A stretch of DNA of 64,000 nucleotides from Diospyros lotus (GCF_014633365.1 NC_068345.1:10176058-10240057); one strand, 5' to 3'; shown: positions 44,600-56,949, counted from the stretch's first letter. Numbers and translations: made by a program. Notes: generated by a model from the sequence alone, not told the origin.

Positions 44600-45605
44600 T
44601 GGAGATTATGGAGGTATCATACTCATAGAATCAAGACAAGATGGTTAAAATGGAGAAGTGCGTTCAGTAATGGAGAAGTGCGTTCAGTTTTTTATGTGAT
44701 AATGCCTTCAAAGCTAAAAGGGAAATTTTATCAAACAACTATAAAAAAAATTCTGTTCTTTGAGAATATTAGGCATCTAAGTACTTACAACAACAACATA
44801 TCCAGCCTTTATCCCACTATGTGGGGTCGGCTACGTGAATTCTAGACTTTTATATGGGTTATGCTCCAACAGATAGTTTATCTAAAATTCATATTTGGAT
44901 CCGACTAGGTTTTACGTTGGCTAGATAGTTTATCTAGAATTCATATTTGGATCCGACTAGGTTTTACGCTGGCTGTCAGCTACTTAACGCAACCCTCCTC
45001 CTTTATCCGGATTTGGGATCGGCAGTGGATAATATCCCCTGGCGAAATAATAATGAAATTAAGTTTCAACACCATCTTCATATGGAGAAGTTTCATGAGA
45101 TGGTAGTGAATGAAGATAATTGATATAGTTGTGTTCCATCACTTAGTTGGCATGGTGAAACCAACAAGTACAATATGGAAACACAACATTGGGCATCTAA
45201 GTACTTACATGTACAAAATATGAGTGTAATTAAGATGAAGATATTATAGTGGATATTTGGTTGTACAAGAAAAGACAAAGAAATGAGGTTATATATAATA
45301 GGTTTGAGTGGCACCTATTGAAAATAAGATGCAAGAGATGCGATTAAGATAATATGGGCATGTGAGAAGAAGACCAATAATTACTCTTGTAGGTGAGTAG
45401 ATGAAATGGAGAAAGTTTCTAGCAAAAGAGGAGAAAGAGAGAATTAAAAGAAAAAAACTTGATAAAAACCCCTTAAATATGATATAGGATTTAATGGCCT
45501 TATAGATGATATGGTCATGGATAGATATGGTTGGAGATACAGAACTCATGTAGTTGGCCATGCCTAGTGGGATTAAGGCTTGTGATTGTTTTTGTTGTTG
45601 TAATG
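44600..45605 (+). mobile_element. 5'-truncated LINE remnant, itself interrupted
   Basis: Two pieces read as the C-terminal end of a plant LINE reverse transcriptase: 44610-44788 ('SHRIKTRWLKWRSAFSNGEV'-like, 'LKGKFYQTTI') and 45189-45605 ('KMKIL.WIFGCTRKDK', 'HVVGHA.WD.GL'). They end with CCTAGTGGGATTAAGG and a GTT-rich tail at about 45553-45601. The frame has many stops. Between the pieces lies a second retroposon (44789-45187) flanked by a 21-bp duplication. Confidence 0.75.
44789..45187 (-). mobile_element. Retroposon in the LINE, opposite orientation, 21-bp TSD
   Basis: The insert starts (plus strand) with AACAACAACATATCC, the complement of a (GTT)n tail. It contains CCCACTATGTGGGGTCGGCT, a 3'-end block also found in degraded form at the end of the host LINE but on the other strand. 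The flanks 44768-44788 and 45188-45208 are 21-bp duplicates (…GGCATCTAAGTACTTAC) with one mismatch. Within it a 53-bp block is duplicated in tandem (about 44867-44973). The length (399 bp) fits a SINE or a truncated LINE. Confidence 0.75.
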
Positions 45606-46504
45606 CTTGTGCTAGATTGATGATCCCAAATGTACTATCTTTCTGTTGCACAACAACATTCATATGAAGGTTGAGATTCAGATTAATTTGATTTAGCTAT
45701 AGTGTCCGAAGATTATTTGATGCTTTGAAGTGCTTAGGCTTGCAAATGCCACTACATTTTTGCTAAAATAGAGGCTTGATGCCATATTGGTAATATATGA
45801 AAAACACATCAAAAGTTCCCTTTTTCTATTACTTTTCGCAATTTCATAGTATTGGTTTGCACATCAAAAGAAGAGATGTATGCTTGCTTATCCTTCTTCC
45901 TCTACAAAGTGGAAGTTTTTTTATCCACTTGCAAACAAGGAATTTTCTGAATTAGCCCTTAATGTTTGCTCATGTTATTCTTGCAATGTAAAACATAACA
46001 ATTTATAAAGGGACAAGAAGTAATGTTTTATCATTTGCGAAGTGAGATAGAGTAATTGATAAATCATGTCATTTGTAAGATTTGGAAGACCATGCATCAT
46101 TGTTTTGACTGTATAGAACATAGTTACCGAGTTCACTCCTCCCCTTGGAGCCACAATCTAGATCACATGTTTGTCAAGCCCTTAGGTTATGGGTTGGCAA
46201 TGGGACGGAATTTCGATAGGAATTCCGATAAGAACAGGAATGCAAGAGAAAATGAGATAAGAAAAGAGAGAGAATGAGAGAAGAATCTATTATTCAATCA
46301 AGACGTGTCTTCCTCCTTCTACAATGGCCTACTTATTAGGCGTCTACAACCACCTAACTGTCCTTCCCGTTTGATACAACCCCCTGCCCATTTAGTTTAC
46401 AGTTATAACAATCAATCCCTTATTACATTTATACCCCTGGTTCCTAACAAATTACCCCCCTACCCCCCCCCCCCCCCCTTGAAAGAATTCTTGTCCTCAA
46501 GAAT

Positions 46505-47675
46505 TTAGAGGAGATTGATAGCCCGAGGAAACTGCTTCAGCACGTCCGTCAAATATTCCCAAGTAGGCTGATCCGAAGGTAGATGAGACCATCTAATCAG
46601 AACTTGGGTAATAGGGGTTGTACCCTAATATATAACCCGCCTATCAACAGTGGCCTGGGGTTCCATCACCACTTCCACTTCTTCCTCCATAGGTGGCAAC
46701 ACAGGGCTAGTAGCAGTATGAGGACCAACTGCTTTCTTTAATAACGAAACATGAAATACGAAATGAACCTTCACTCCAGCTAGTAACTACAATCGATAGG
46801 CTACCTCTCCAACTCTAGCAAGTATAGTGTAAGGCTCCGAAATACTTTGGGCTGAACTTAGACACTGGAGTGTTTGAGAAAGTAGGCTGAAGAAAGCGCT
46901 TCACTTTCAAGAACACCCTATCCCCCATAGCAAAGGTTCTGTCATTCCTCTTCTTATTGGCAACCTGTACCATCCGATTGTGTGCTGTAGCTAACTCCCT
47001 TTTCAAATTTGCTAGAACCTCCTGCTTTTGCTAGAAATAATGCTCCACATCAACCAAGTTAGCTAAGGAGCTTGCAATAGCCAGTAACAAGGGTGGGCGA
47101 TATCCAAATAAGGCCTCAAAAGGAGTTTGCTTGATAGCTATGTGGTAGCTTGAATTGTACCCCCATTGGGATAAGGACAACCACTTATGCCAACTCTTAG
47201 GCCTAGCAAAACACATGCACCATAGGTACGCCTCCAAACATTGATTTACCCTTTTGGTTTGGTTGTCGATTTCAGGGTGATAAGCAATTGACAAGTGCAG
47301 CTCAACCCCCAAGCTCCGAAACAATTCCTGCCAAAAGGAACTTGTAAAAAGCTTATCCCTATCCGACACAATAGTCCGAGGGATTCCATGAATCTTCCCA
47401 ACTGCATCCATAAACACCCGGGCCACCTCTAAGGCTGAAAAAGAATGGGTGAGGCTAAGGAAGTGAGCAAATTTAGTTAACCTGTCTACTACCACCAAGA
47501 TTGAATCTTTGCCCTTTGACTTAGGCAATCCCTCTATGATCTCTATAGAGATGTCCTCCCATGTTTGCTCTGGTATAGGCAATGGTTGTAGCAACCCTTG
47601 AGAAGCAACCTGTTCATGCTTACAACGCTGACATATCTCACATTCCAGCACATACTTCACCACCTCTTTCTTCAA
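46505..47675 (-). pseudogene. Integrase and chromodomain-like tail of the Reina-like element
   Basis: The integrase core is at 47675-47031. It keeps 'CEICQRCK' of the zinc-binding part, but two of three catalytic residues appear changed: 'ISIEIIEGLP' has E where the family has D, and 'NQTKRVNQCLEAYL' has K where the family has E; 'TIVSDRDKLF' keeps its D. The C-terminal part at 47006-46815 reads 'MGDRVFLKVKRF'. The tail at about 46625-46505 reads 'ITQVLIRWSHLPSDQPTWEY' and 'LTDVLKQFPRAINLL', a chromodomain-like ending. Confidence 0.85.
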
Positions 47676-47851
47676 CCCAGGTCAAGAAGGGGCACTTTTT
47701 AGTAGTTGCCCTCACACCCGAATGCCCACCTACAGGTGAACCATGTAGTGCTTGCATGATTTGACACTTCAACTGCTCATCATTTCCCACCACAATCCTT
47801 ACTTTAAACCGGATCACTCCATTAGAGAGTGTATATTAGCATAACTCCATA

Positions 47852-49480
47852 TTAGCATAACTGAGCCAACAACCTTTGCAGCCACTCCATATTAGCATAA
47901 CTCCCCACAATATCCTTGACCCAATTAGGTGTTACTACTGTAATAGCTTGACAAGCCCACTTTTCTACCCTTCTAGATAGGGCATCCGCCACCACATTGT
48001 CCTTTCCCTTTCTGTATTGGATTGTGTAATCCAACCCCAAGAGTTTAGAAATCTCTTTCCGTTGTAAATGAGTATGCAGCCTCTGTTGAAGCAAGAACTG
48101 CAAACTTTCATGGTTGGTCCTAATTACAAAAGGATTGCTCTCCAAATAATGCCGCCACTTATCCATGAGCCACCAACACAACAATGAGCTCCTTATCATA
48201 TATACTCAACCCTAAATGCTTAGGAGCCAAACCTTGGTTGATGTAAGCCCATAGTCTCCCCTGTTGCAAAAGCACAACTCCCACCCCACTGTCACAAGCA
48301 TCAATCTCCACAACAAAGGATTTAGAAAAATCAAGTAGCGCCAAAACTAGAGCTTGGGTCATGGCCTTCTTAAGGGCTCCAAAAGCTGCCTCTGATTTGG
48401 AGTTCCAATGGAAGTTATCCTTTCTAAGAAGCTCAGTCAAGGGCTTACAAATCACTCTATAGTGCCTAATAAAGTTTCTGTAATACCCCGTCAATTCTAA
48501 AAATCCCCTCAACTCCTTAATCATAGCAGGTCTAGGCCAACTCACCTCAACTTCAATTTTTTTCATATTAGTGTTCACTCCCTTCCTCGAGATAATGTGA
48601 CCCAAGTATTCAACTTCCCCCTTGGTACACTTAGACAACTTGACATATAGTTGATTAAATCTAAGGACTTCGAAGGTTGTTCTAAGATAAAATGCTACTC
48701 AAGGTTAGGGTTGTACACAAGGATATCGTCAAAGAAAACGATTATGAATTTTCGCAAATAGGGAGTGAAAATTTGGTTCATTAAAGCCTGAAAAGTGATT
48801 AGGGCATTGGTGAGGCCGAATGGCATAACAGTGAACTCATATAGGCCTTGATGTGTGCGAAATGTTGTTTTTGGAATGTTAGATAGGTTCATTCTTATTT
48901 GGTGATATCCGACTCTAAGGTCCAACTTCAAAAAGATAGTAGCACTGGATAATTCATCAAGCAAGTCCTCAATAATAGGTATAGGAAATTTGTTTTTAAT
49001 AGTGATAGAATTGAGCTGTCTATAGTCTACACAAAATCGCCAAGTGCCATCCTTTTTTTTGACAAGGAGCGCTGGTGAGGTATAGGAGCTTTGGCTGGGT
49101 TGTATGATGGAATTGGCTAACATTTCCTTGACTTGCTTTTCAATTTCAGTTTTCTGTATAGGTGCATATCTGTAGGACCGAATGTTCACAGGTTCAATGT
49201 TTGGTTTAAGATGTATTGAATGGTCAAAAGGTCTTTGAGGTGGTAACGATTTGGGTTCCGAGAATAAGTCCTTAAATTCATTCAATAGTAAGTGCAAGTT
49301 ATTGTAAATGCTTACCTCATTGGGAATTGGATGATGGTTGGTCCAACTTTCGCTTTTGGGTCCTTCTCCTCCATTCCTCCTTTCTTCCATTCCATTGCTT
49401 GTATGGAATATAGCTGTGTGATATGCTCTCCTTTCTTTTGTATTAGCTTTTGTAATTGTCTTCCCGAAATTAAGTTGCAC
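47852..49480 (-). pseudogene. Reverse transcriptase and RNase H of the Reina-like element
   Basis: RT at 49290-48695: '[20 protein letters not shown]', '[16 protein letters not shown]', '[15 protein letters not shown]' (catalytic D), '[17 protein letters not shown]' and '[11 protein letters not shown]' (catalytic DD). After a frameshift the thumb and RNase H follow at 48638-48159 ('YLGHIISRKGV', 'ELTGYYRNFIRHY', 'FVVEIDACDSGVGVVL') and 48199-47852 ('FVIRTNHESLQFLL', 'GKDNVVADALSRR'). The motifs are mostly conserved, so decay is moderate. Confidence 0.87.
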
Positions 49481-50151
49481 TCACCTTGCTCCAAGCTTCC
49501 CACCAAGGTCAATTTCCTCCCTTCAATCTCCACTATCACTTGTAACTTGTTGAAATCAAAGGTTAATGGACTAACAGTTTTCATCCAATCGACCCCCAAA
49601 ACAATATCACACCCCTCGAGCTCCAACACCCTTGGACCGACCACGAATTTGACCCCTTGTATCACCCACTTGAAATTAAAACACTTGTGATAGCTATACA
49701 TTCTGTTCCCATTTGCCACTATCACTGATAAGGGGTTCGTCTTTGTTAATTCAGACTTGAGGTTGACGACAGTAGCTTTATTCAAAAAGTTATGGGCACT
49801 GTCGCTATCAATCAGCACGGCCAATCTTCCCTTTCCCATTTGACCTTTAACTTGTATGATTTTTCCAGTGGAGCCTCTTTTCAGCGCGTGAAAGGAAATC
49901 TCACCTCCTTCATCCCCTTGTGCCTCCTCTGCATTTTCTTCCTCTCCCACTTCTTCTTCCAGCCTTTCCTCTTCTTCCTCACCTTCTTCATCTAACCCCT
50001 CCATTTTTAGCATCAACCGACGGCACTGATGCCTTAGCCCATATTTCTCTCGACACTTGAAACATAGGCCCAACTGTCTCCTCTGCTCCATGGTTTGGTT
50101 CTTGTTTGCCCTTGAGCCCGTGGCATTCTTGGCCCTTCCTAGACTTGCCAC
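49312..50151 (-). pseudogene. Zinc knuckle and protease of the Reina-like element
   Basis: Zinc knuckle CFKCREKYGLRHQCRR at residues 30-45 (CX2CX3-4GHXC type, slightly altered), then an acidic linker rich in Glu. The retroviral-type aspartic protease follows, with 'LAVLIDSDSAHNFLN' at about residue 110, where the catalytic DSG is DSD, so the protease is probably inactive. A second conserved part, 'LELEGCDIVLGVDWMKT', is at about residue 180. Confidence 0.82.
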
Positions 50152-51110
50152 CCATGTTGCAGGCTTAAAACTACGCCCAAGAGATGCATTTGTACCCCTA
50201 ATATGCTGCGACTAGGGCTGGGTCCATGCTATGTCCTTCTTAAATACAGCCTCCCATGTTAATTCTTGCAAGCGGGCCTTCTCCGCTGCTTGTTTAACCA
50301 ACGATGGCTCCAGCATCTTGATCACCGATCTTAAATCTTCTCGATGATAAAACTTGACACGTAGTAAGGCTCGGGCAAACTCGAATGAGCCATTCCTATC
50401 ACCACCCTTAATTCTTCAAACTTCCTCAAGTATTCCTTCACTGACCCATCTTGTCGCAGCTTGTTGAATTCCTCCATTGTGTTGGCCATGCTCATTTCGC
50501 CAAATCGGCCACACAACTCCTCAACGAATGACCCCCACGACGCTATTTCCCCCTCTGATTGCTTCCAACCTTGGTACCAAGCGTCGACGGTATCATTGAG
50601 ATACACCACCGTCATTATCACCTTCTGATCCTCTCCAATGTGGTACAATTCAAAGAACCGCTCATAGCAGCGAACCCACCATCTTGGCTTGACGCCTTCA
50701 AAGATTGGAATTTCCAATTGTGGTGTGGGGGTATGAACACCGCTCAAATAAGTCGGTCCTTTGCCATGGGTTTCTCGTTCCCATGCAACTCGATCCTCTG
50801 CCCTCCTCAGCCCCTCCAGCCCTATCTTCGACCCCAATCTTGGAGGAAATTCTTCCGGCAATCGAAATTGCGGCAAGGCGGACAGCATGTTAAACATGCT
50901 GTTGACCGGTCGTAAAAGTCTGCCTGTTCTTGGCCCCTCTCCAACTCCCTTATGCTATCTCTTAGGGTCCCCATGTACTCCCGATGGGCCGCCATGTCTT
51001 CCCGGCTTTGGTTTTTTATGGCCGTGATGTCCTCCTACGTGCGCACCATGCCTGACTCCAAAGCCTCCATCCGCGCCTCTAAGTTCCTTCAAATGCATAC
51101 CTTCCGCCAT
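50151..51110 (-). pseudogene. Gag of the Reina-like element
   Basis: The N-terminal coiled coil can be read at about 51070-50910 ('REDMAAHREYMGTLRDSIRE'). After a frame change comes the Gag core at 50897-50331: 'LEIPIFEGVKPRWWVRCYER', 'YLNDTVDAWYQGWKQ' and 'LRKFEELRVVIG'. A stop within the coiled-coil part and the frame change prevent translation from one start. Confidence 0.82.
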
Positions 51111-51468
51111 GACTCAAATTGTTCGTCTCCAACTGCCATTCGAGACGTCGCTTGTCCGCTGATTTTCGCACTTGGTATCCGCCAAATATCAATGGCTCTG
51201 ATACCAAATTGGCAAGCCCCTAGGTTAAGGGTTGGCAATGGGACGGATAAGAACAGAAATGAGGGAGAGAATGAGAGAAGAATCTGTTATTCAATCAAGA
51301 CGTGTCTTCCTCCTACAAGACGTGTCTTCCTCCCACAACAGCCTACTTATTAGGTGTCTACATCTGCCTAACTGTCGTTCCCGCCTGATACACCCCCCTG
51401 CCCATTTAGTCTACAGTTATAATAATCAATCCCTTATTACATTTACACCCCCAGTTCCTAACAATGTT

Positions 51469-54400
51469 TCAATTTCAAATTGAGGTTCTTTTGCATGCCT
51501 AGATCACGGGGAACATGATTCAGATCCCAAGAATGGGGATTCCTAGCAGAGCATGAATTCAGTTCCTTCTCTTTTATGCGACTGCCTCCTATTCTTGTGG
51601 CACTTTCTTGGAAGAAGTATGGACATTTTTGGCATTGAAAGGATTTTTGGTTTTTCACGTATGGATTGAGGTATAGGCGGAGCATGTGGAAAGGTTTGCT
51701 TCTAGCAGTAGATAATAAGCTATGAACTGCACAATAATTATGAAGGGATACTTTTGAATGAAAACTGGAAGTGGCAACCATGAACTCATGTAATGTACTC
51801 ATTTCGTTAGTGGCCTTATCGTGGTGACAAGTTTATCTTGAATTTGAATTTCTTCTATATAAACCATCACGGTGTTCTCCAAATTCACTATATGCCTCAT
51901 TCTTCTTTGAATGAAAAGAATATTTGTCATGAAAAGAGAAGGTGGTAGAAACATGGCAGAAGTATCAGAAACTAAATGAATTATAGATCGCTGCATTATT
52001 TAGTTCAACCTTTTCATCTTTCTGTAAATTAGTTCAACTTTTTCAACTCAAGGTCCCTTGATTATGATGACCCAACAGAAAGTCATTTGAAGCTAGGAAA
52101 TATAAAATGGATGCAGTGACGTGTTTTGAAGCTAGGAAATATATCCATTATGTATTGACATTTACTTATAAAACAATTATATATAAATATATGTACACAA
52201 TGGATATACCTTCTAATTTTTCCTTGAAAGTTGTTCACTGAATCCACTGGACAATTTTTTACATGAATGAGAAAGTTTTGATCCATCTAAAGTCCTACCA
52301 TGTCTATCAGATTAAATAAATTTGTATCAATTATGGTTTCCTTTTAGAAAACTGTAGTTTTTTTTTTTTTCCTGTTTATCTTTTTCCATGTCGGTATTTC
52401 AAGATGCTGTAACTATTCAAACCTGGTTTTTACGGGAAGATTGTTGGACCCCTCATCCATCACCTATAAATAGGCAGACAATTCAACGAAGAAGTCAACA
52501 GACATTCCATATGCTGTCAAACCAAATTCTCCTTTAGACTGCTTCATTCTCTCTCTACTCCTTTACCTCCACTGGCTCCATATTTTGATCATTCAACAGT
52601 CTATGAGTGGAAATCTTGAATTTGGATTAGCTTGAGGCAATCAATTCTGAAGTATGTGACCCATATTTGGTTAATATCTGTGCTATAGGCATAATAAACA
52701 GGATGATGGTCAAGCTTTCTCTTTTTTATTTGTTGTGTACCTTTCCTTTGAATGTAAAGACAACAAATGTATTGTGCCTCCCACATATTTTTGTCTACCT
52801 TAGACTTATGAAGGTTAAACTTTCAGTTTTGTTGTTTCAGAAGTTTCCTTGGCTTTTTAGCACGAAAGATTTTGCTATACTTTCGTTTGATGTAATGGTC
52901 TCCACTCATGAAATTATTGTCATCATGTTAATAAAAAAGAAGACTCCTTGTACTTGTTATACTTTGGGACTCTATTTGAGCGTATAATAAAGTAAGACTG
53001 CCTATTATACTTGTCCAATAATAAAGTAAAACTGCCTGTATAATATGTAACTTGGTTCTGTACATGTTAGAAAAATGTAGCATATATTCAGCATGAATTT
53101 TTCAATGAAACTTTACCTAGAAAAAAAGGTATCAAGTAAAAGCAATTGTTATATTTTTGCAAACCTTTGGAGCATTTTGTTTCTAGTTTGATGCCATTCT
53201 AGATTTGATCTCATCATTTCTGAATGATATTTCATTGAATGTCAATTTGGTAGGGATGCTACATTTTTCCTTTCTTCCCCTCTCTAGGGTGTGTCAGAGC
53301 AAACTTAAACTAAATGGATTAGCTCTGTCTCTCTCCTTCCCTCTCTCTCTCACACACACATTATTCTTTGACCATACTAAATTTTATGTAGCATATACAT
53401 TTTCCAGAAGGCCTCATGTCTATGTTAGACACATATTTCGTATCTATGTTAGACACCTTGTTTTTCACACTTTTCCCATGACACTGTAATTGGGAAAGGA
53501 GTTTCTTAATCTAGCTGCTTCTATGATGCTTAATTCCTCGAGACTTATAGATAGTGTGCACACATCTTGAAGAACCTTGTCCAACATTATTGAAAATTTA
53601 AGTTCCTTGTTGTGCCTCTAAATTATTTGGAATGCGGTTCTATATTATACACATGATTACACAGTTGAGGATGCAATTGAAATTTAAGCATAAAAGAGTG
53701 CACAGTTCTAGGGAGAGAGAAGGTGTAGCACAAAACTAACAGTTTATGTTACACAACATTTATTAACTTCAAAGACATTTTTGTCTCATACACATATCTA
53801 ATGATTTTGTATTACTATGCTTTTGAATAGTAATATGTTATCATGTTCTCTTTGTACTTGGGTAAAAATGATGTTGTTTGCACGTTAGAATTTGAAAGAT
53901 TTTTGCATCAGTGTCTCATATATTTATTAGATGTGTCTGATTTCCAATTAATATGCTTGAGTCTGATTGATTGTGACGTTGCATGGTTTTTGAGGGACTC
54001 ATTTTCCTACTCTAGCTTTTCCATGCTCGAAAAATTATAGGTTCAATTTATGTTAACCCTTGTTTTGAAGCTAAATACATACGGTATTTGAGAAAGAAGT
54101 CAATACTCAAAAAGAAAAGTTAAGTTGGAAAGCCTATCTTGTTGTCTTGGATCTAAGCATCCATATGAAGCTTGTCACATTGATCAATCAGAGAGACTGC
54201 TTACCCCATATCTGCATATCAATGGCACTAGGATATAATCTTGTTTACCTCCTGAAGTCTTGCCCCTGTTTTACTTCTAGTTTTCTGGTTGGAAGTTGGT
54301 TTGGTAATGTGAAGCAGAAAAAGGAAGACGAGGAGTGGATTTTCTTTGCTTTTTTTCTGATAAAGCTTTGCAATTTGGATCTCATCCACAGATAAGTTCA

Positions 54401-56610
54401 TTGTCAATGAATTTGAAGGTTTTAGTTTAAATTTCAACTATAACTCATGTACAAGTTTTTTGGTTTGTTACTGCCCTTGGACTATCCATTTTGAACAACC
54501 CATGCATCTGTTTTCATTGCCACAAGTTTCTAGCCTTTTCGGCAATCTTGTGAGATACATCATATTTTCTTCATGTTGGAGAATCACATCAATGTTTAAG
54601 GTTGTGGTTCAGTAAAAATTCCTTGGAGGTGATTTTTTATGCTGCAGAAATAGAATGTATAAATGATTATTATGAGGCTATAAAGTGGTGATTATTATTA
54701 TGAGGTCATAATGTGGTGAGACCGCTGAATAACACTGCATCTGGATTCTGGACTTGTAGGTGTTAGGAGGCCTGGGTCAAATAGTTGTTAGACTGAAATC
54801 TGTCAGGTTAAGGTAATTCAGTTGAAGTGATGTAATTGTAGGAGTTCAAATGAGTACATTTCAACTCATTGAAATTATAGGATGTCAAAAATAAGTCGAT
54901 GGCAAGATCTCATAAAGAAAAAAGAAAATAAAAAGAAATTGTGAGGGTTTCTTGTCTGTAAGTTATTTTGGACTATTGTGGGAGCATCGATATTAGTAGC
55001 ATTCCTTCTCAGATAAACTCAATGTATATAATCTATCAGGTCCTTCAAACATTTTATGGACAAGCTGCTATGGGTGTTTTGGATTCTTATATTCATTTAG
55101 AAAAATGCAGTTTTGTTAAGGATGGGAGAGCTGAAATAAAATTTGGAGGTTCCAATTTAAATTTCTGGTGTAAAAGAATGGCTTGCACAACCTCGGCTTT
55201 TGCATTAGGGACACTGGTCCTTTGAGTTGTTTTCTGAAGAAAAGCTAATTGGCTGTTTTCTCAAATTTAATTATCTGCAATTGCAAATATCTCATAAATG
55301 CTAAATGCTATGGGTTCCTCTTCATCTTTTCATTCATGTCAGCAAGCTCACTGCTCACCTCAATGGTTGTATAATAAACAGAGCTCTTTCTGCCAAAACC
55401 CCGGGTTTTGTATGACACATGCACCAATTATTCACATGATTGTTGTCCCACTTCAAGGAAGCCCATTAAGAGAAGTGGTGATCTCATCTTGTTTGCTGGA
55501 AGAGAGGAAACTTCTAGATGAGCTTTTCCAGCTAGATATTGAGCTAGAGCCTATAGGAATCTAGCATCACCATAACAAGTGACCTATTTTTTTTCCTTTT
55601 TTTTTTTAAGCACATGTAAGGAAACTCCCCACTTGTAGTCTTGATGCATATTATGAACCTTGGACCATATGAATTGTGCTAAGTTCTCCCCCTTTTTTTG
55701 TTATTTTCAGATTTCCTTTAGTTTTACATATTAAATAGTTGCCTGAAATAGCATTGTTTTTATGGCTGGCGTGAAATGCTGTATTCATGATGTAAAATTG
55801 AGTAAAAAAAAAAAACAGAAAATTCATTCATCTGCTTATGCTCAAACAAGTAGGGGTCATTCTGAATTGACCCCCTTACTTATGTATGACCTAGTACAGA
55901 ATTTTGCCTTTTGGATTAAATCATTGAACTTTTCATGGTTATACTTATGGATTATGGTGACAAACCTACTGTGAAGTATGAAGGGAAAGAGATGGTGTCA
56001 ACTGTTTCTTTTCCCAGAGCTTCAAATGTTGTGTCAGAAGCATACTGATTTTTCAAATAAAGAAAGAACCCAGTGAAATTTTAGCATTGTAGAGTTTCTA
56101 TAAAATAGTTGATTAGATAATACTAGCATATATTATACATTTAGTCAAACAGACCATTATCCAATTCTTAGTTCTATGGTTTAGTCGTTTATTCCACCTG
56201 GATTTATTTCTTTGAGGACTGCCAGCTATTCAATATTGTTTAGTCTTGTCTTCCATTTTGTAGTTCTTCCCATATCTTCACTTTGCCTCTTAATATATGA
56301 ACAGCTATGCACACTTTTAACTACTCGTGTTTGTTCATCTTTTAATCTTGAATGTTGTATTTAGGATCACACTTTTCTGTTGGGTTAGTTTTCTAGGTTT
56401 GATGGTAACTTAATTTTGTCCATCCCATGCCAAAATAAAAATTTTGAACTGCAAACCTTTTTTGCCTCTCAAATGTTTGTATTTATCAATACATGTTTCC
56501 TTATAACCTGACAAAACTCAATAATGGAAGTCCCATTGCAATTTTAGTCTTGTGATACTAGTTAAAAACAATCATCCTCTTCTTGTAACTCTTGCATGTA
56601 CATTGCAGGG
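51469..56610 (+). other. Probable leader-intron DNA, no coding exon recognised
   Basis: This 5-kb stretch is T-rich on the plus strand and lacks recognisable transposons, as expected of an intron of a plus-strand gene. A good TATA box (TATAAATA, 52465-52472) is followed by a CT-rich stretch (about 52540-52575), which may be an internal promoter and leader exon. ORFs at 54968-55225 and 55298-55564 have no known domain and are not called. A (TC)n(AC)n microsatellite lies at about 53337-53361. Confidence 0.4.
52465..52472 (+). promoter_or_regulatory. Candidate TATA box of an internal promoter
   Basis: TATAAATA in the context CACCTATAAATAGGCAG, a textbook plant TATA box, with CT-rich leader-like sequence 30-110 bp downstream. 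It is 4.2 kb upstream of the ORF at 56650, so any transcript would still need a leader intron. Confidence 0.35.
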
Positions 56611-56649
56611 AAGAAATTTCTGTAGCTTGAGATTGCTCGGAGACCAAAT

Positions 56650-56949
56650 ATGAGTTTGGCATGTCTTGTATGCCAGAGTGTCGAAAGCCCTTCACATTCA
56701 TTCAGGAGTTACTCTATTTCGAGTTCAGACAACGAGGGAAGATGTTTGGCAATGAAAAACTGCTTGGTGAGGAAGGTATCTCTTGCACACCCTACAGCAC
56801 AGACTAATATTGCCTCTTCGTCTAAGGTGACTCCACAACCAAGCGTTCCAAATGGAGCTGCAGGGACCCCAAGGCTAGTGCGAAGCCGAGCTGTTAGAAG
56901 AGACCTCGTCATAAACTGGAATTTTGACGAAGTCCTGATGGAGCGGTAG
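56650..56949 (+). CDS. Small conserved plant protein of unknown function, 99 residues
   Basis: The ATG at 56650 follows a likely splice acceptor (TTGCAG at about 56604-56609), so the coding region lies in the last exon. The sequence has the look of a conserved plant-only family: a Cys-containing N-terminus 'MSLACLVCQSVESPSHSFRS', a Ser-rich stretch 'YSISSSDNEGRC', a variable Ser/Thr/Pro linker, and a basic C-terminal block 'GTPRLVRSRAVRRDLV' ending 'NWNFDEVLMER'. I recall close homologues with the same blocks in other eudicots but no assigned function. There is no signal peptide or membrane segment; the basic block might be a nuclear signal. Codon usage and lack of frame damage support a real gene. 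The 3' UTR contains (AG)11 at about 57003-57024. Confidence 0.8.
   Translation: MSLACLVCQSVESPSHSFRSYSISSSDNEGRCLAMKNCLVRKVSLAHPTAQTNIASSSKVTPQPSVPNGAAGTPRLVRSRAVRRDLVINWNFDEVLMER

Larger units (their letters stand above)
46172..51463 (-). mobile_element. Complete but inactivated Gypsy element (Reina-like)
   Basis: LTRs at 46172-46449 (278 bp) and 51210-51463 (254 bp) both start TGNCAAGCCC and end GTTCCTAACA. Both sides have TSD ATGTT (46167-46171 and 51464-51468). On the minus strand the primer-binding site TGGTATCAGAGCC (51206-51194) follows the 5' LTR, and a C-rich tract at 46455-46478 (polypurine on the minus strand) precedes the 3' LTR. Between them are Gag, protease, RT, RNase H, integrase and a chromodomain-like tail, in that order. 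Length 5292 bp with short LTRs fits the Reina chromovirus group (inference). Frameshifts, stops and active-site changes make it inactive. Confidence 0.92.

Noticed and set aside
49292..51483. Plus-strand ORFs of 62-133 codons
   Set aside because: Antisense shadows of the Gypsy Gag, protease and RT coding region.
54968..55564. Two ORFs of 85 and 88 codons on the plus strand, considered as exons
   Set aside because: No recognisable domain and no matching splice pattern; more likely intron sequence that happens to be open.
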